From Alphaproteobacteria bacterium (lineage in GTDB: Bacteria; Planctomycetota; Phycisphaerae; UBA1845), in assembly GCA_028285105.1 (NCBI GenBank), contig JANQQE010000024.1, forward strand, positions 124,001 through 188,000: a stretch of 64,000 nt of DNA, in the 5' to 3' direction. Below, one piece after another: positions 35,419-43,493 of this stretch. The notes beneath the pieces were generated by a model, which worked only from the letters and a program-made list of their open reading frames with translations, did not search any database and was not told the DNA's origin. The translations under genes were made by a program, and so were the position numbers. Positions within the stretch are counted from its first letter, which is position 1. Every line of letters starts with the position of its first letter.

Positions 35419-36873
35419 TTAACTGGCCTCCGGATCGGCGGGTTTGCGCTCTTTGGTTTCAGGCGCTTTTGGTTCTTCGTCGAACATCGCAAACGACTGA
35501 TCGGAAGCGGCTGGCTGGCTTGTCTGTTTGGGCGTGGCGCTCGGCGTAGACGACTCTGCCGCCACTGGCTCATCGAACTCTGCAAGGATGTCGGCTTCTT
35601 CGCCACCGATCAGCGCTTCGCCCACACCGGTTTCCAGACTCGACACCAGGTCGGAATCAGCTTTTAACGTTTCAAGCATTTCTTCTGCCCGAACAGCATT
35701 TTCCGTCAACTCCTGCGTGTCGGGCAGCGACGCGACTTCTCCCTGCTGGATCAGCGTGAGATTGTGAACGTCGGTGCTGATGATGTTGATCTGCTGATTG
35801 AGCATGTTCGCCGTCGTGTTCTGACGAGCAATATCTTTGCGAAGCTGCGAAATCTGCGCAACCAACCGCCGGCGCACGACGGCAGACTTGTTCTCGCGCC
35901 CCTGCTTGAGAAGATCGGCTTCCTTCTCTTCGAGGCTGGCGATCTCTTCGTACAATCGGTTGCGACGCTGCGCGAGGGCAGCCCGCCGCTCCGAAAGCAT
36001 GTTGATCTTCGCGACCTCGTCTCCCTCCTTGGAAAACATCTCTTTGATACGGTCAACAAAACTCATAGACGTTTTCTCCGTGGCGACAACAGCCGCACCG
36101 CGATACAACAATCGCCCTTCCTTCGACTTGGACACCCGCAGTTCCGGGTCGCTCTTGGCGATCAGGTCCAGGGCCCGATTCACGACCTCGATCGGCAGGC
36201 CCACATCCTGGGCAATTCGATCCGATGCCAGCCCGCCGGTCAACAATTCGGTACCATTTCGCTCCACTTCGCGTTTGACCCGCTCAAGTTTCTGCTCGAT
36301 GTCCTCCGGGTCGAACATGTCGCGTACGAACTTTTGCACGCTGTCATCGGCAGTGACCTTCCAACCACCGCCCGGCAGCGGCTCCACCAATACCACATCC
36401 ATGTTCGGATATTCGTGTCGGGCATTGCGAGCTTCTTCGGTGAAACCGCTCGTCGAACACACGCCGACGACGGCACGCACCTTCGAGTCCGGAGCAATCT
36501 CTCGAAGGTGGGCGGTCAACTCGTTGAGCGACACCGGTTGTGGGTTACCGCCTTCGTCGAGCAAGTCGTCAAATCGCGACGTCACCGACGCAATCGCCGA
36601 CCCCGTCTGCCGCTTCCAGAATATGAATCGCTTCTCGTATCCGTTGACGCTGACAGTACGGTTCTTCGGCATCTGTTTGAGCAATGTGCGGTCGTACAGC
36701 CGCTTCGACGCCATCTGCGCCCGAAGCGCATCGCTGTCGTCTTTCTCGACCGTCTGCCAACTGCTGCCCCGAAGGTAGCGACTCTTGGCTTCTTCGATGT
36801 TGGCGGTCACGCCGGCGAGAAACTGATTCTCAACCTTCAACGCATCTGCCGCCGCATCGGTTAGTTTGGCCAT
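35419..36873 (-). CDS. Winged-helix plus Snf7-like protein (CHMP7-like architecture)
   Basis: A 484-residue protein with three parts. Residues 1-200: alpha/beta region with strands RAVVGVCSTSGF and DVVLVEPLPGGGW, of no family I recognise. Residues about 205-260: winged helix, with LASDRIAQDVGLPIEVVNRAL as helix-turn-helix and ELRVSKSKEGRLLYR as wing. Residues about 271-435: Snf7-like, opening SFVDRIKEMFSKEGDEVAKI, a basic hairpin (LAQRRNRLYEEIASLEEKE, VVRRRLVAQISQLRKDIARQ) and an acidic end (GGEEADILAEFDE) like CHMP4/Snf7 helix 5. A Pro/Ser/acidic tail follows. Winged helix joined to ESCRT-III is the layout of eukaryotic CHMP7. ATG 36873 has GAAGGAA upstream. Confidence 0.62.
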   Translation of the reverse strand: MAKLTDAAADALKVENQFLAGVTANIEEAKSRYLRGSSWQTVEKDDSDALRAQMASKRLYDRTLLKQMPKNRTVSVNGYEKRFIFWKRQTGSAIASVTSRFDDLLDEGGNPQPVSLNELTAHLREIAPDSKVRAVVGVCSTSGFTEEARNARHEYPNMDVVLVEPLPGGGWKVTADDSVQKFVRDMFDPEDIEQKLERVKREVERNGTELLTGGLASDRIAQDVGLPIEVVNRALDLIAKSDPELRVSKSKEGRLLYRGAAVVATEKTSMSFVDRIKEMFSKEGDEVAKINMLSERRAALAQRRNRLYEEIASLEEKEADLLKQGRENKSAVVRRRLVAQISQLRKDIARQNTTANMLNQQINIISTDVHNLTLIQQGEVASLPDTQELTENAVRAEEMLETLKADSDLVSSLETGVGEALIGGEEADILAEFDEPVAAESSTPSATPKQTSQPAASDQSFAMFDEEPKAPETKERKPADPEAS

Positions 36874-36908
36874 CTATTCCTTCCGAAGGTAGATTTGGAC
36901 CCGGTTAC

Positions 36909-37241
36909 CTAAAGTCGCTGCCCGCAGCGCCCACAGTATACCGCCGAAGGACGATTCGCATATCCACATCTCCGACCCGCACACAATTTTCGGCCGCCAC
37001 GTGCCCCCAAGTCCATTGATCGCGAGGTCGCCGCATGTCGCGAGTTCTGTCTTGGGCGTTTTTCAACGTATGGACGTTTGACGCCGAATATCGCGCTTAG
37101 GAAATTCGTAAATCCCTTAAAGGCGACGCCGATCACAGCTCCTATGATCGCTAACACCCCGACGATCGCTCCCAGAAACACAAGGAAGACTAGGAGAAAA
37201 ACCGATATGACGATTCCGCTCTCGGCGATCATGCCCAACAT
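36909..37241 (-). CDS. Membrane protein with C-terminal zinc ribbon
   Basis: A 110-residue protein (start ATG 37241; a TTG at 37253 is possible) with a long hydrophobic N-terminal segment that can form two helices (IVISVFLLVFLVFLGAIVGVLAIIGAVIGVAF), a basic middle (VKRPYVEKRPRQNSR) and a C-terminal ribbon C-x4-C-x10-C-x2-C (CAGRRCGYAN...YCGRCG). The ribbon differs from the 'GN.SG' family seen elsewhere. It sits 31 bases after the kinase and 35 before the winged-helix Snf7 gene, so it is likely a membrane adaptor of this system. Zinc-ribbon membrane partners are also known beside bacterial PspA (YdjG). Confidence 0.65.
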   Translation of the reverse strand: MLGMIAESGIVISVFLLVFLVFLGAIVGVLAIIGAVIGVAFKGFTNFLSAIFGVKRPYVEKRPRQNSRHAATSRSMDLGARGGRKLCAGRRCGYANRPSAVYCGRCGQRL

Positions 37242-37272
37242 GACAATCCCCAACTAGTCACTCGCACTCCCA

Positions 37273-38364
37273 TCAAACGCGGCTGGACTGCGCAAGCATT
37301 TCACCGCAACGATCACAGTAATTGTCTTTGTCATCCACGTATGCATTGCAACTCGGGCATTTGGGAATCTGGGCAGTGACCTGCGTTCCGCATTGATCGC
37401 AGAAATTGTGGCGGGCGTCGACGACATTCGCACACTTCGGGCATGGCGATCCGCGTTGGCCCGCATCGAGAGAGACCGCCCCGCCACCGATTTTGCGAGC
37501 GGCTGGTGCAGACTTGCTGGTACGCGCCTTCGCACGTCCGCCATGATTGCGCGTGATCGCAGCCAACATCGACGTCGCCGAATCGAACCTACCCAGCAAG
37601 CGGGTATAGCTTTTTCTAAATACATCGTCGAGATAGCCAGGTATATCCGGACGATCCATGCTCGGCAGGTCGCTTCCCGCCGGTCGCGTTCCGGTCAAGA
37701 GTTCATACAGCACAACCGCGCAGCTATATAGGTCGCTCCGACCGTCTAGGTCCTCACCCGCTCGCTGTTCGGGCGACATGTACACCAACGTGCCGGCGAT
37801 GCTCTTGCCGTCGTCTGTCACAAGACTTCCCGATTGCACCAGCGATGCAGTGGTGATTCCCGTTGCCCGACCCAGTCCAAAGTCGGTCAGTTTCACGTCG
37901 CCCGGTTGAACCTTGGTGACGTCACCGTCGCCGGTGCGAAGCAGAATGTTTGCCGGTTTTACATCGCGATGTACCAGACCGGCATCGTGGGCGGCTTGTA
38001 ATCCTTCGAGGATACCGCGCATGATGTTCTGTACGGTATCGACGGGCAGTCCGCCGGGGTTGCTGTCGATCACCGTTCGCAATGACGGCCCATCGACGTA
38101 TTCCATGATCATATAAGGCGGATCTGAAAACGGATCGATGTCCATCGCCCGAACGATATTGGGATGGCGAAGGCCATGCACGACCACGCCTTCCTGCCGA
38201 AAGTTTCGCACGTATTGCGGGTCGGTCAGAATCTTAATCGCAACGACCTGATCCAGAACGTGATGCCGGGCGCGCCAAACCTGCCCAAAGCTGCCATGCC
38301 CCACCACTTCTTCAAGCAGATAATTGTTGATACGATCGTTGGGTTTGGGGAGATTCACGTCCAC
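37273..38364 (-). CDS. Serine/threonine protein kinase with two C-terminal zinc ribbons
   Basis: A 363-residue cytosolic Hanks-type kinase. Visible: G-loop GHGSFGQVW, lysine VAIKIL (K44), HRDVKPANILL (132-142), DFGLG (161-165), APE-equivalent MSPEQRAGE and the LYSCAVVLYELLTGTRP helix. After a Lys/Ala linker come two ribbons: CPKCANVVDARHNFCDQCG (C308, C311, C322, C325) and CPSCNAYVDDKDNYCDRCG (C336, C339, C350, C353). All catalytic residues are present. No membrane helix, unlike PknB. Start is GTG 38364 or, with better Shine-Dalgarno spacing, GTG 38358. Within the cluster it is the obvious signalling input, and phosphorylation of Snf7-like proteins would be a fair hypothesis. Confidence 0.9.
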   Translation of the reverse strand: MDVNLPKPNDRINNYLLEEVVGHGSFGQVWRARHHVLDQVVAIKILTDPQYVRNFRQEGVVVHGLRHPNIVRAMDIDPFSDPPYMIMEYVDGPSLRTVIDSNPGGLPVDTVQNIMRGILEGLQAAHDAGLVHRDVKPANILLRTGDGDVTKVQPGDVKLTDFGLGRATGITTASLVQSGSLVTDDGKSIAGTLVYMSPEQRAGEDLDGRSDLYSCAVVLYELLTGTRPAGSDLPSMDRPDIPGYLDDVFRKSYTRLLGRFDSATSMLAAITRNHGGRAKARTSKSAPAARKIGGGAVSLDAGQRGSPCPKCANVVDARHNFCDQCGTQVTAQIPKCPSCNAYVDDKDNYCDRCGEMLAQSSRV

Positions 38365-38421
38365 CTCTCCGATTCATGGTTAACGGGCAAGTCGAACACA
38401 CAACACACACAGCCGACGGGT

Positions 38422-38826
38422 CTACAATTGATCTTCGAAATGAGACGCTTGAAAGTCGCAGACCAGAAAATTATAGACCGCCGCACATAGGAATCCAAGC
38501 AGCAGTACCATCCAAGTCAGCGCACCGCTCACGTTCCAGTTGGCCAGGTACAACGCAAACAACACGTCTACCGCTACAAGTCCGAACAATAGCAAACCGG
38601 CTGCGACATTGGAGTCCTGCTTCACCACGCGCCCGGTCACAAAGAACGCAGCCCAGGGCAGAACCAGCACCAACCCCAACCATACCAGTACGCCCTTGAG
38701 TACCGACCAGATCGTCTCAAGTTGCTCGGGATGTTTGTAGAACCAAAACGCGCTGGCTGCACTTGCCACGATGAGGATCGCGGTGAGCACTTTGCCTCCA
38801 ACATATTTGCCGATTGTGGCGTACAT
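38422..38826 (-). CDS. Four-helix membrane protein, first gene of the ESCRT-like cluster
   Basis: A 134-residue protein with hydrophobic segments at about 12-27, 45-66 (GVLVWLGLVLVLPWAAFFVTG), 75-93 and 98-118, and short loops; the end is acidic/aromatic (CDFQASHFEDQL). I recognise no family. Start ATG 38826 has a very good site (GGAGGA five bases before); the frame is open 20 codons further upstream. It precedes the kinase by 57 bases. As the first gene of the cluster it may be the membrane sensor or anchor. Confidence 0.65.
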   Translation of the reverse strand: MYATIGKYVGGKVLTAILIVASAASAFWFYKHPEQLETIWSVLKGVLVWLGLVLVLPWAAFFVTGRVVKQDSNVAAGLLLFGLVAVDVLFALYLANWNVSGALTWMVLLLGFLCAAVYNFLVCDFQASHFEDQL

Positions 38827-38948
38827 AAATTCCTCCGAGAATCCGAGATGCTGCCCCGTGCGAGACACGATCCCAGCCGATTCCAATGAGAGTTTAACCC
38901 ACGCTTGGGCGCTGGGCGATTAGAAAGCCCAGTCCATTGTATACCGGC

Positions 38949-38994
38949 ATATTCGCCTATTTTGCGTGAATATCCGCCGCAATTGGGCGAATAT
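38949..38994. promoter_or_regulatory. Triplicated 9-bp element upstream of the ESCRT-like cluster
   Basis: ATATTCGCC at 38949-38957, a variant ATATCCGCC at 38970-38978, and the inverted copy GGCGAATAT at 38986-38994. The first two start 21 bases apart, two helical turns. The block lies about 120-170 bases before the first gene of the cluster and just after the diguanylate cyclase stop. It could be an operator; being also downstream of the cyclase gene, it might instead be part of a terminator, though spacing is long for a hairpin. Confidence 0.4.
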
Positions 38995-39034
38995 GGTATG
39001 GGATGGTGACGACGGGGAAAGTCAAGACGGACGG

Positions 39035-40450
39035 TTAGCGGCCCTGAACGACTGGCTTCTTGGCGTCTCGTTTGGAGTCATAAAGACTAAGGTCGGCCAA
39101 TCGCACGAGATCATCAGGATTGTCGGACGACACATCGTCGAGACTTGCAGTTCCGATGCTCATGCCCACATTGCAACGTGGATATTGAATCGAGATGACT
39201 TCGTTAAAACGATCTTGAATGCGCTGGGCCAACCCTTTGGCTTGCTCGGAATCGACTTGTGGCATGAGCAAGACAAACTCGTCGCCACCGAAACGCGCTG
39301 CAACGTCCGAAGAACGCAATTCCTGTTCGATTGTGGTCGCAGCCAACTTGAGAATTTCATCGCCATATTGGTGACCATGCGTATCGTTGACCGATTTGAA
39401 ATCGTCCAGGTCGATCATGATGCACGCCAACGACGAATCATAGCGTTTCGATTCGGCGAACCGGCGGTTGAGGACTTCGTTGAAATGGCGACGGTTGTAC
39501 AGACCGGTCAGCGGGTCGCGCGATGCAAGATCCTGCAACTGCTTCGTTCGCTCAACCACGCGATGCTCAAGATACGAATTCAATTCGGTGATTTCCATGT
39601 GCTTTTGCTGGAGACGTTCGGCCATCAGGTTGTATGCAACAGCCAACTCGCCGATTTCGTCCGCACCGCCAATGCGACATCTGGCATTGAGGTCGCCATT
39701 TGCGAACTTCGAAATCGAATCGGACAGCGATGCCAATGGTCGCAACAATCGAAGCACCAGCAGATACGCTAATGGCACGGTCAAACAAATAATTATTACT
39801 GCGATTCCGCTGAGCAGTTCCGATGCGGCGTTCACCTCCGCAAGGGTTTGCTCAAGCGAATAACCGATTCGCACGTACCCGATCAACTGCTCTGATCCGC
39901 TCGACTGCTCAAGCGTTTTCCCCGTCTTATCCGCCAATTGGTCCTCGACATCGCCATTTGCAACCCGAACCGGATAAGTCACGTCGAGATAACCGCCACC
40001 ATCGTTTGTATCCGCATTGCGGATCGGTTGGCCGATCGTGGTATCCGGAGTGAAACCTTCTGTCAGCGAGTTGCCTGCAACCCGCGTGGGCGATTCGACG
40101 GATGCAAGCATTCGTCCGTGAGCATCCATAAAGGAGACGAACAGCAACGACTTAGCCCGCACAGAACGGGCGGCTAACAGTTGAAGTGCAGATTTTCCCA
40201 GATCGTATTCGTCGGCGGCTTTATATGCGAGAAGCGCTGCTTCCTGACGACAATGATCCATCTGAATACGTCGAACGATGAGCGTGGCATGGTCCGTCGT
40301 CACACTACCCACGATCATTCCAACGGCCAGCGCCAATCCCACCACCAGGCACGTGAATTTCAATTGCAGTCCCGTGCGTAGCAATCGCCGACGCCGATGC
40401 GGTTCGGGCGAAACGGACAGGTTCGGAAATAGGATGGATTCTTCAGACAT
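39035..40450 (-). CDS. Membrane-bound diguanylate cyclase with HAMP domain
   Basis: A 471-residue sensor. Membrane helix at about 31-50, a periplasmic sensor region (51-210) with a Cache-like look (SLLFVSFMDAHGRMLASVES), second helix at 211-235, HAMP (236-288), a short coiled coil and a GGDEF domain (305-465). The active loop is intact, RFGGDEF (GGDEF 388-392), and the product-inhibition I-site RSSD (379-382) stands five residues before it. It should make cyclic di-GMP on an extracellular cue and be feedback-inhibited. It lies 208 bases upstream of the ESCRT-like cluster, same direction, likely separate. Confidence 0.92.
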   Translation of the reverse strand: MSEESILFPNLSVSPEPHRRRRLLRTGLQLKFTCLVVGLALAVGMIVGSVTTDHATLIVRRIQMDHCRQEAALLAYKAADEYDLGKSALQLLAARSVRAKSLLFVSFMDAHGRMLASVESPTRVAGNSLTEGFTPDTTIGQPIRNADTNDGGGYLDVTYPVRVANGDVEDQLADKTGKTLEQSSGSEQLIGYVRIGYSLEQTLAEVNAASELLSGIAVIIICLTVPLAYLLVLRLLRPLASLSDSISKFANGDLNARCRIGGADEIGELAVAYNLMAERLQQKHMEITELNSYLEHRVVERTKQLQDLASRDPLTGLYNRRHFNEVLNRRFAESKRYDSSLACIMIDLDDFKSVNDTHGHQYGDEILKLAATTIEQELRSSDVAARFGGDEFVLLMPQVDSEQAKGLAQRIQDRFNEVISIQYPRCNVGMSIGTASLDDVSSDNPDDLVRLADLSLYDSKRDAKKPVVQGR

Positions 40451-40459
40451 GAAAATGGT

Positions 40460-40730
40460 CTACAGGTGCAACCCAATCGCCGCGCAGACTCGTGTGCAGC
40501 CCCATGTCGTTGGCGACTCGCCAAACTCGGCAAGTTCCATTCGACACGTTTGACACCTGCAATATCGACCGATAAAGGGGCGATCTGGATCATCCGACCG
40601 TTCGATGATGGTCGCGCCGGCGGTGTGAACCCCAACGGGTGGTGCGTTCAATCCGATCGAAAACGTCTTGACGTACTGAACGGATCACCTGGGTTGTCTC
40701 CAGTTGGCCCGCTTTGAGTTGGTGTGTCAT
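40460..40730 (-). pseudogene. Possible small gene split by a one-base frameshift in a G run
   Basis: ATG 40730 opens a frame (MTHQLKAGQLETTQVIRSVRQDVF...) that reaches IERTTRWG and then turns into poor sequence. Right there, at the G4 run (C at 40630-40633 on the plus strand), the next frame carries VHTAGATIIERSDDPDRPFIGRYCRCQTC... and runs to TAG at 40460. Omitting one G joins both into an 89-residue protein with a C-x-C-x2-C...C-x3-C pattern. It lies between the helical-repeat membrane gene and the cyclase, same direction. Could be a frameshifted gene, an assembly error, or chance. Confidence 0.35.
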
Positions 40731-40757
40731 AAAACTAAATCTTCTACGCAAATCGTG

Positions 40758-41777
40758 CTACGTTTCGGCGGTGTGGCGTGTGTAAGTGACGTCGACGTCT
40801 TTCGCTCCCGCACGCGAGCGCAGTCCGTCCATCGCTTCGGATACCTCTTTGGACATGCGCGAGTTGGGGAATTCTTCCATGATTTGAACACCAATTTCCA
40901 ATGCGTCGCGCCAGCGGTGTTCGCTGACAGCAAACTGAAACTGTGTTCCGAGTTGCAGCAGTTTGGCTTTGAAGACGCTTCGTGCGGTTTCTTCCAGTTG
41001 CCGGGCTTCTTCTCTTGTCAGGTACGCATCGAGATCGCGCAGAATGTTGATCGCATCGTCTACGTCGTTGCGACCGCATGCATTCTTCCAATTGGTCAGC
41101 AATTCCTGCTTGCGTTTGGCTTTTCGTGTAACCAATGCTTCACGCAGTTTGCCCACCCGCGGCTCGTCCGGCAAGGCGTGATGCAAACGTTCGATTTCCT
41201 TGTCGGCTTTTTCCCATTCGCAGGCCTTGAACAACTGATCGATCATATGAGACGCCTGCTCGAATTTGTTCCGCATCGCTTTGAGGCGGGCGTCTTCAAT
41301 TTCTTTGCGCAGGACTGCCGCCTCATCCGTGAATCCAAAGCGACTCTCCATTTCGTCAACTAGACGAATACCTGCATCCCACGATTCTGTTCGGATAACC
41401 GTGCGAATCGTCTCGCGGAGGCGATCGATTTCCATCTCGCGATTGGAGAGTGACCGGGCAGCATCGGAAAGGGCGCTGTTTTCCGCAATGCGAGCGAGCA
41501 GTGCACTCTGCTTCAAACTCAACTCGTGCATGTCGCGAAACTGGCCATACAGCCGAAACGAATTCGACTCGATTTTGATTTGCAGCATCGCGAGTACGAG
41601 CGTCAGCACACCAACCAACACCACGAACGCCCCACCCAGAATCATCCAGATGCGATCCATGCCCTCGGCACGCCAGGCGCCGAGAACAATCGGGACCAAC
41701 CCGACGATGATAATCAACGAACCGGTCAGGTTGGCAATGGCCTGCGTCTTGGCCAGTCTCGAAGATTTGGCTTTCAT
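40758..41777 (-). CDS. Membrane-anchored helical-repeat protein
   Basis: A 339-residue protein: short basic N-terminus, two membrane helices (NLTGSLIIIVGLVPIVLGAW and IWMILGGAFVVLVGVLTLVL) and a long cytoplasmic helical region of about 260 residues with TPR/coiled-coil character (WDAGIRLVDEMESRFGF, WEKADKEIERLHHALPD, WRDALEIGVQIMEEFPNS). The repeated 'W..A...i..l...fP' pattern suggests degenerate TPRs that bind another protein. Start ATG 41777 (MKAKSSRL); an extension to 41792 is possible. Function unknown. Confidence 0.65.
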   Translation of the reverse strand: MKAKSSRLAKTQAIANLTGSLIIIVGLVPIVLGAWRAEGMDRIWMILGGAFVVLVGVLTLVLAMLQIKIESNSFRLYGQFRDMHELSLKQSALLARIAENSALSDAARSLSNREMEIDRLRETIRTVIRTESWDAGIRLVDEMESRFGFTDEAAVLRKEIEDARLKAMRNKFEQASHMIDQLFKACEWEKADKEIERLHHALPDEPRVGKLREALVTRKAKRKQELLTNWKNACGRNDVDDAINILRDLDAYLTREEARQLEETARSVFKAKLLQLGTQFQFAVSEHRWRDALEIGVQIMEEFPNSRMSKEVSEAMDGLRSRAGAKDVDVTYTRHTAET

Positions 41778-42085
41778 GGATGCGCCTCGCAAATCGACAT
41801 GTCAGGTCCAACCTTTGGATCGGTCACGTGCCAGCCGCAACCTTAATGGCAATTGCCCAACCGACGCTGACAAATGACTTTCGTGAACGTGGGTAGAGCT
41901 ACCACCAATCGCTTCAATCTAGGCGTGGGATCGTGTCAAGTCAACTGAATTGAGCCGCACCAGCCGCCCGCCGAACTAACTGTATACCGCACTCAATTAT
42001 CAAGCAGCAACGGAATGTTCGTAAGGAGCGAGGGCTAGTGAAAGGGGCGAATCAGCCCGTTGATCGATCATACGAGCGACGGATC
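41778..42085. other. Intergenic region with no recognised feature
   Basis: 308 bases between two leftward genes. No small gene with ribosome site, RNA gene or clear hairpin; it presumably holds the promoter of the helical-repeat gene. Confidence 0.45.
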
Positions 42086-42304
42086 TCATGCAGACTTCTT
42101 CGCACCGGATTTAGCCAACATCTGCTGTTCGAGGCGTTCGATGTGCTCAGCTTCGAGGCGCTTCTTGATCTCGTCGCGCACCCTGTCGGATTCAAATTCG
42201 ATCTCCCGATTCTTGATGACGATCTCGTGACAAACGATTCGTAGGAACGTCAGCGTTCCGAACCCGCCACAAATCACCATCCCGAATATAAGCCACCGAT
42301 CCAT
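42086..42304 (-). CDS. Small membrane protein with cytoplasmic coiled coil
   Basis: A 72-residue protein: one N-terminal helix (WLIFGMVICGGFGTLTFLRIV) followed by a charged amphipathic helix (EIEFESDRVRDEIKKRLEAEHIERLEQQMLA in part). Start ATG 42304. Resembles in plan small PspB-like proteins (one helix plus coiled coil), but the sequence is too short to assign. It follows ilvE by 90 bases in the same direction. Predicted real from its composition and spacing. Confidence 0.5.
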   Translation of the reverse strand: MDRWLIFGMVICGGFGTLTFLRIVCHEIVIKNREIEFESDRVRDEIKKRLEAEHIERLEQQMLAKSGAKKSA

Positions 42305-42394
42305 TTGCAATCCCCAAACTTCAATACGGCGATTGGCATATCGGCAGTTTCTGAGGCCCGGTGAAGATCGCAGTTCAATCGAATTGGACGCCCG

Positions 42395-43444
42395 CTAACC
42401 GGCGATTGTGCGAAGCCAACCATGGGTGTCCGGTTCTTCACCAAGTTGGATCGCACGCAGCTTGTTGTAGAGCTTCGTCGTGATCGGACCCGGTTCGCCG
42501 TCGTGCGCGTAGACGGCTTCGCGATCGCCATGTCGAATCGAACCGATCGGCGTAATCACCGCCGCTGTTCCGCAACAGCCAGCCTCCGCAAAATCATGGA
42601 TTTCTTCGATGGCAATGGGTCGTCGCTCCGGACGCAGGCCCATTTCGTCGGCAATCGTGACGAGCGATTTGTTGGTAATCGACGGAAGGATCGAATCGCT
42701 CTTCGGCGTGATGTACTGACCGTCCTTGGTGATTGCAAAGAAGTTCGCTGGACCGGACTCGTCGATGTACTTTCGTTCCTTGGCGTCGAGGTACACGACA
42801 TCGGCATAGCCCTGCTCCCGGGCAGCCGCCCCGGCCCGAAGGCTCGCTGCATAGTTGCCGCCCACTTTCGCATCGCCCACACCCAGCGGTGCGGCGCGAT
42901 CGACCTTTTCCTCAACGATCATCTTGACGGGTTTGAAACCATTTTTGAAATACGGACCGACGGGCGTCACAAACACCATTAACATGTAGTCATCTGAAGG
43001 CTTCACCCCAACCCTTGGCCCGATACCGATCAACAGCGGACGAACATAAAGTGAAGCACCAGTGCCATAAGGTGGCACAAAACGCCGATTGGCTTGGACA
43101 ACACGATCAACCGCTTCGATGAACATATCGATGGGTGGAGACTGCATTAAAATCTTACGCGCGGTGTAGTCCATTCGTTTCGCGTTCTCATCGACACGGA
43201 AGACGACCACATCGCCATCCTTCGTCTCGAACGCTTTGAGGCCTTCAAAACATTCCTGACCATAGTGCAGACAGGTGGAGGCCATGTGGACGGGAATGTT
43301 TTCGTCCTCGGTCAAGACGCCTTCGTCCCACCCGCCGTTGCTGAATGTGTAGCGGATGTTGCAGTCGGTTTTCGTGTATCCAAAGATGAGCTCGGACCAG
43401 TTGAGGTTTGCTTTCGTTGTCGCTTGGGTTTCGGTGTCGCTCAT
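42395..43444 (-). CDS. ilvE: Branched-chain amino acid aminotransferase
   Basis: PLP-dependent fold-IV transaminase of the BCAT type II group, converting leucine, isoleucine and valine to 2-oxo acids and back with 2-oxoglutarate/glutamate. Markers in the 349 residues: HYGQECFEGLKAF, FRPxxNxxR-equivalent FRVDENAKRM, SLYVRPLLIG, VGDAKVGGNYAASL with the PLP lysine, YIDESGPANFF and GTAAVITPIG. Start ATG 43444 has AGGAGA eight bases before. Leftward, following the LolD/permease pair with a 50-base gap but functionally separate. High certainty. Confidence 0.96.
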   Translation of the reverse strand: MSDTETQATTKANLNWSELIFGYTKTDCNIRYTFSNGGWDEGVLTEDENIPVHMASTCLHYGQECFEGLKAFETKDGDVVVFRVDENAKRMDYTARKILMQSPPIDMFIEAVDRVVQANRRFVPPYGTGASLYVRPLLIGIGPRVGVKPSDDYMLMVFVTPVGPYFKNGFKPVKMIVEEKVDRAAPLGVGDAKVGGNYAASLRAGAAAREQGYADVVYLDAKERKYIDESGPANFFAITKDGQYITPKSDSILPSITNKSLVTIADEMGLRPERRPIAIEEIHDFAEAGCCGTAAVITPIGSIRHGDREAVYAHDGEPGPITTKLYNKLRAIQLGEEPDTHGWLRTIAG

Positions 43445-43493
43445 CTGCGAATTCTCCTGACGTTGGGCTTAACCGCTTTGAACTTTGAAAATC

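Noticed and set aside
38949-38994. Intrinsic terminator of the diguanylate cyclase gene
   Set aside because: The inverted 9-mers are about 28 bases apart with another copy between them and no T-run; an operator is a better reading, though not proved.
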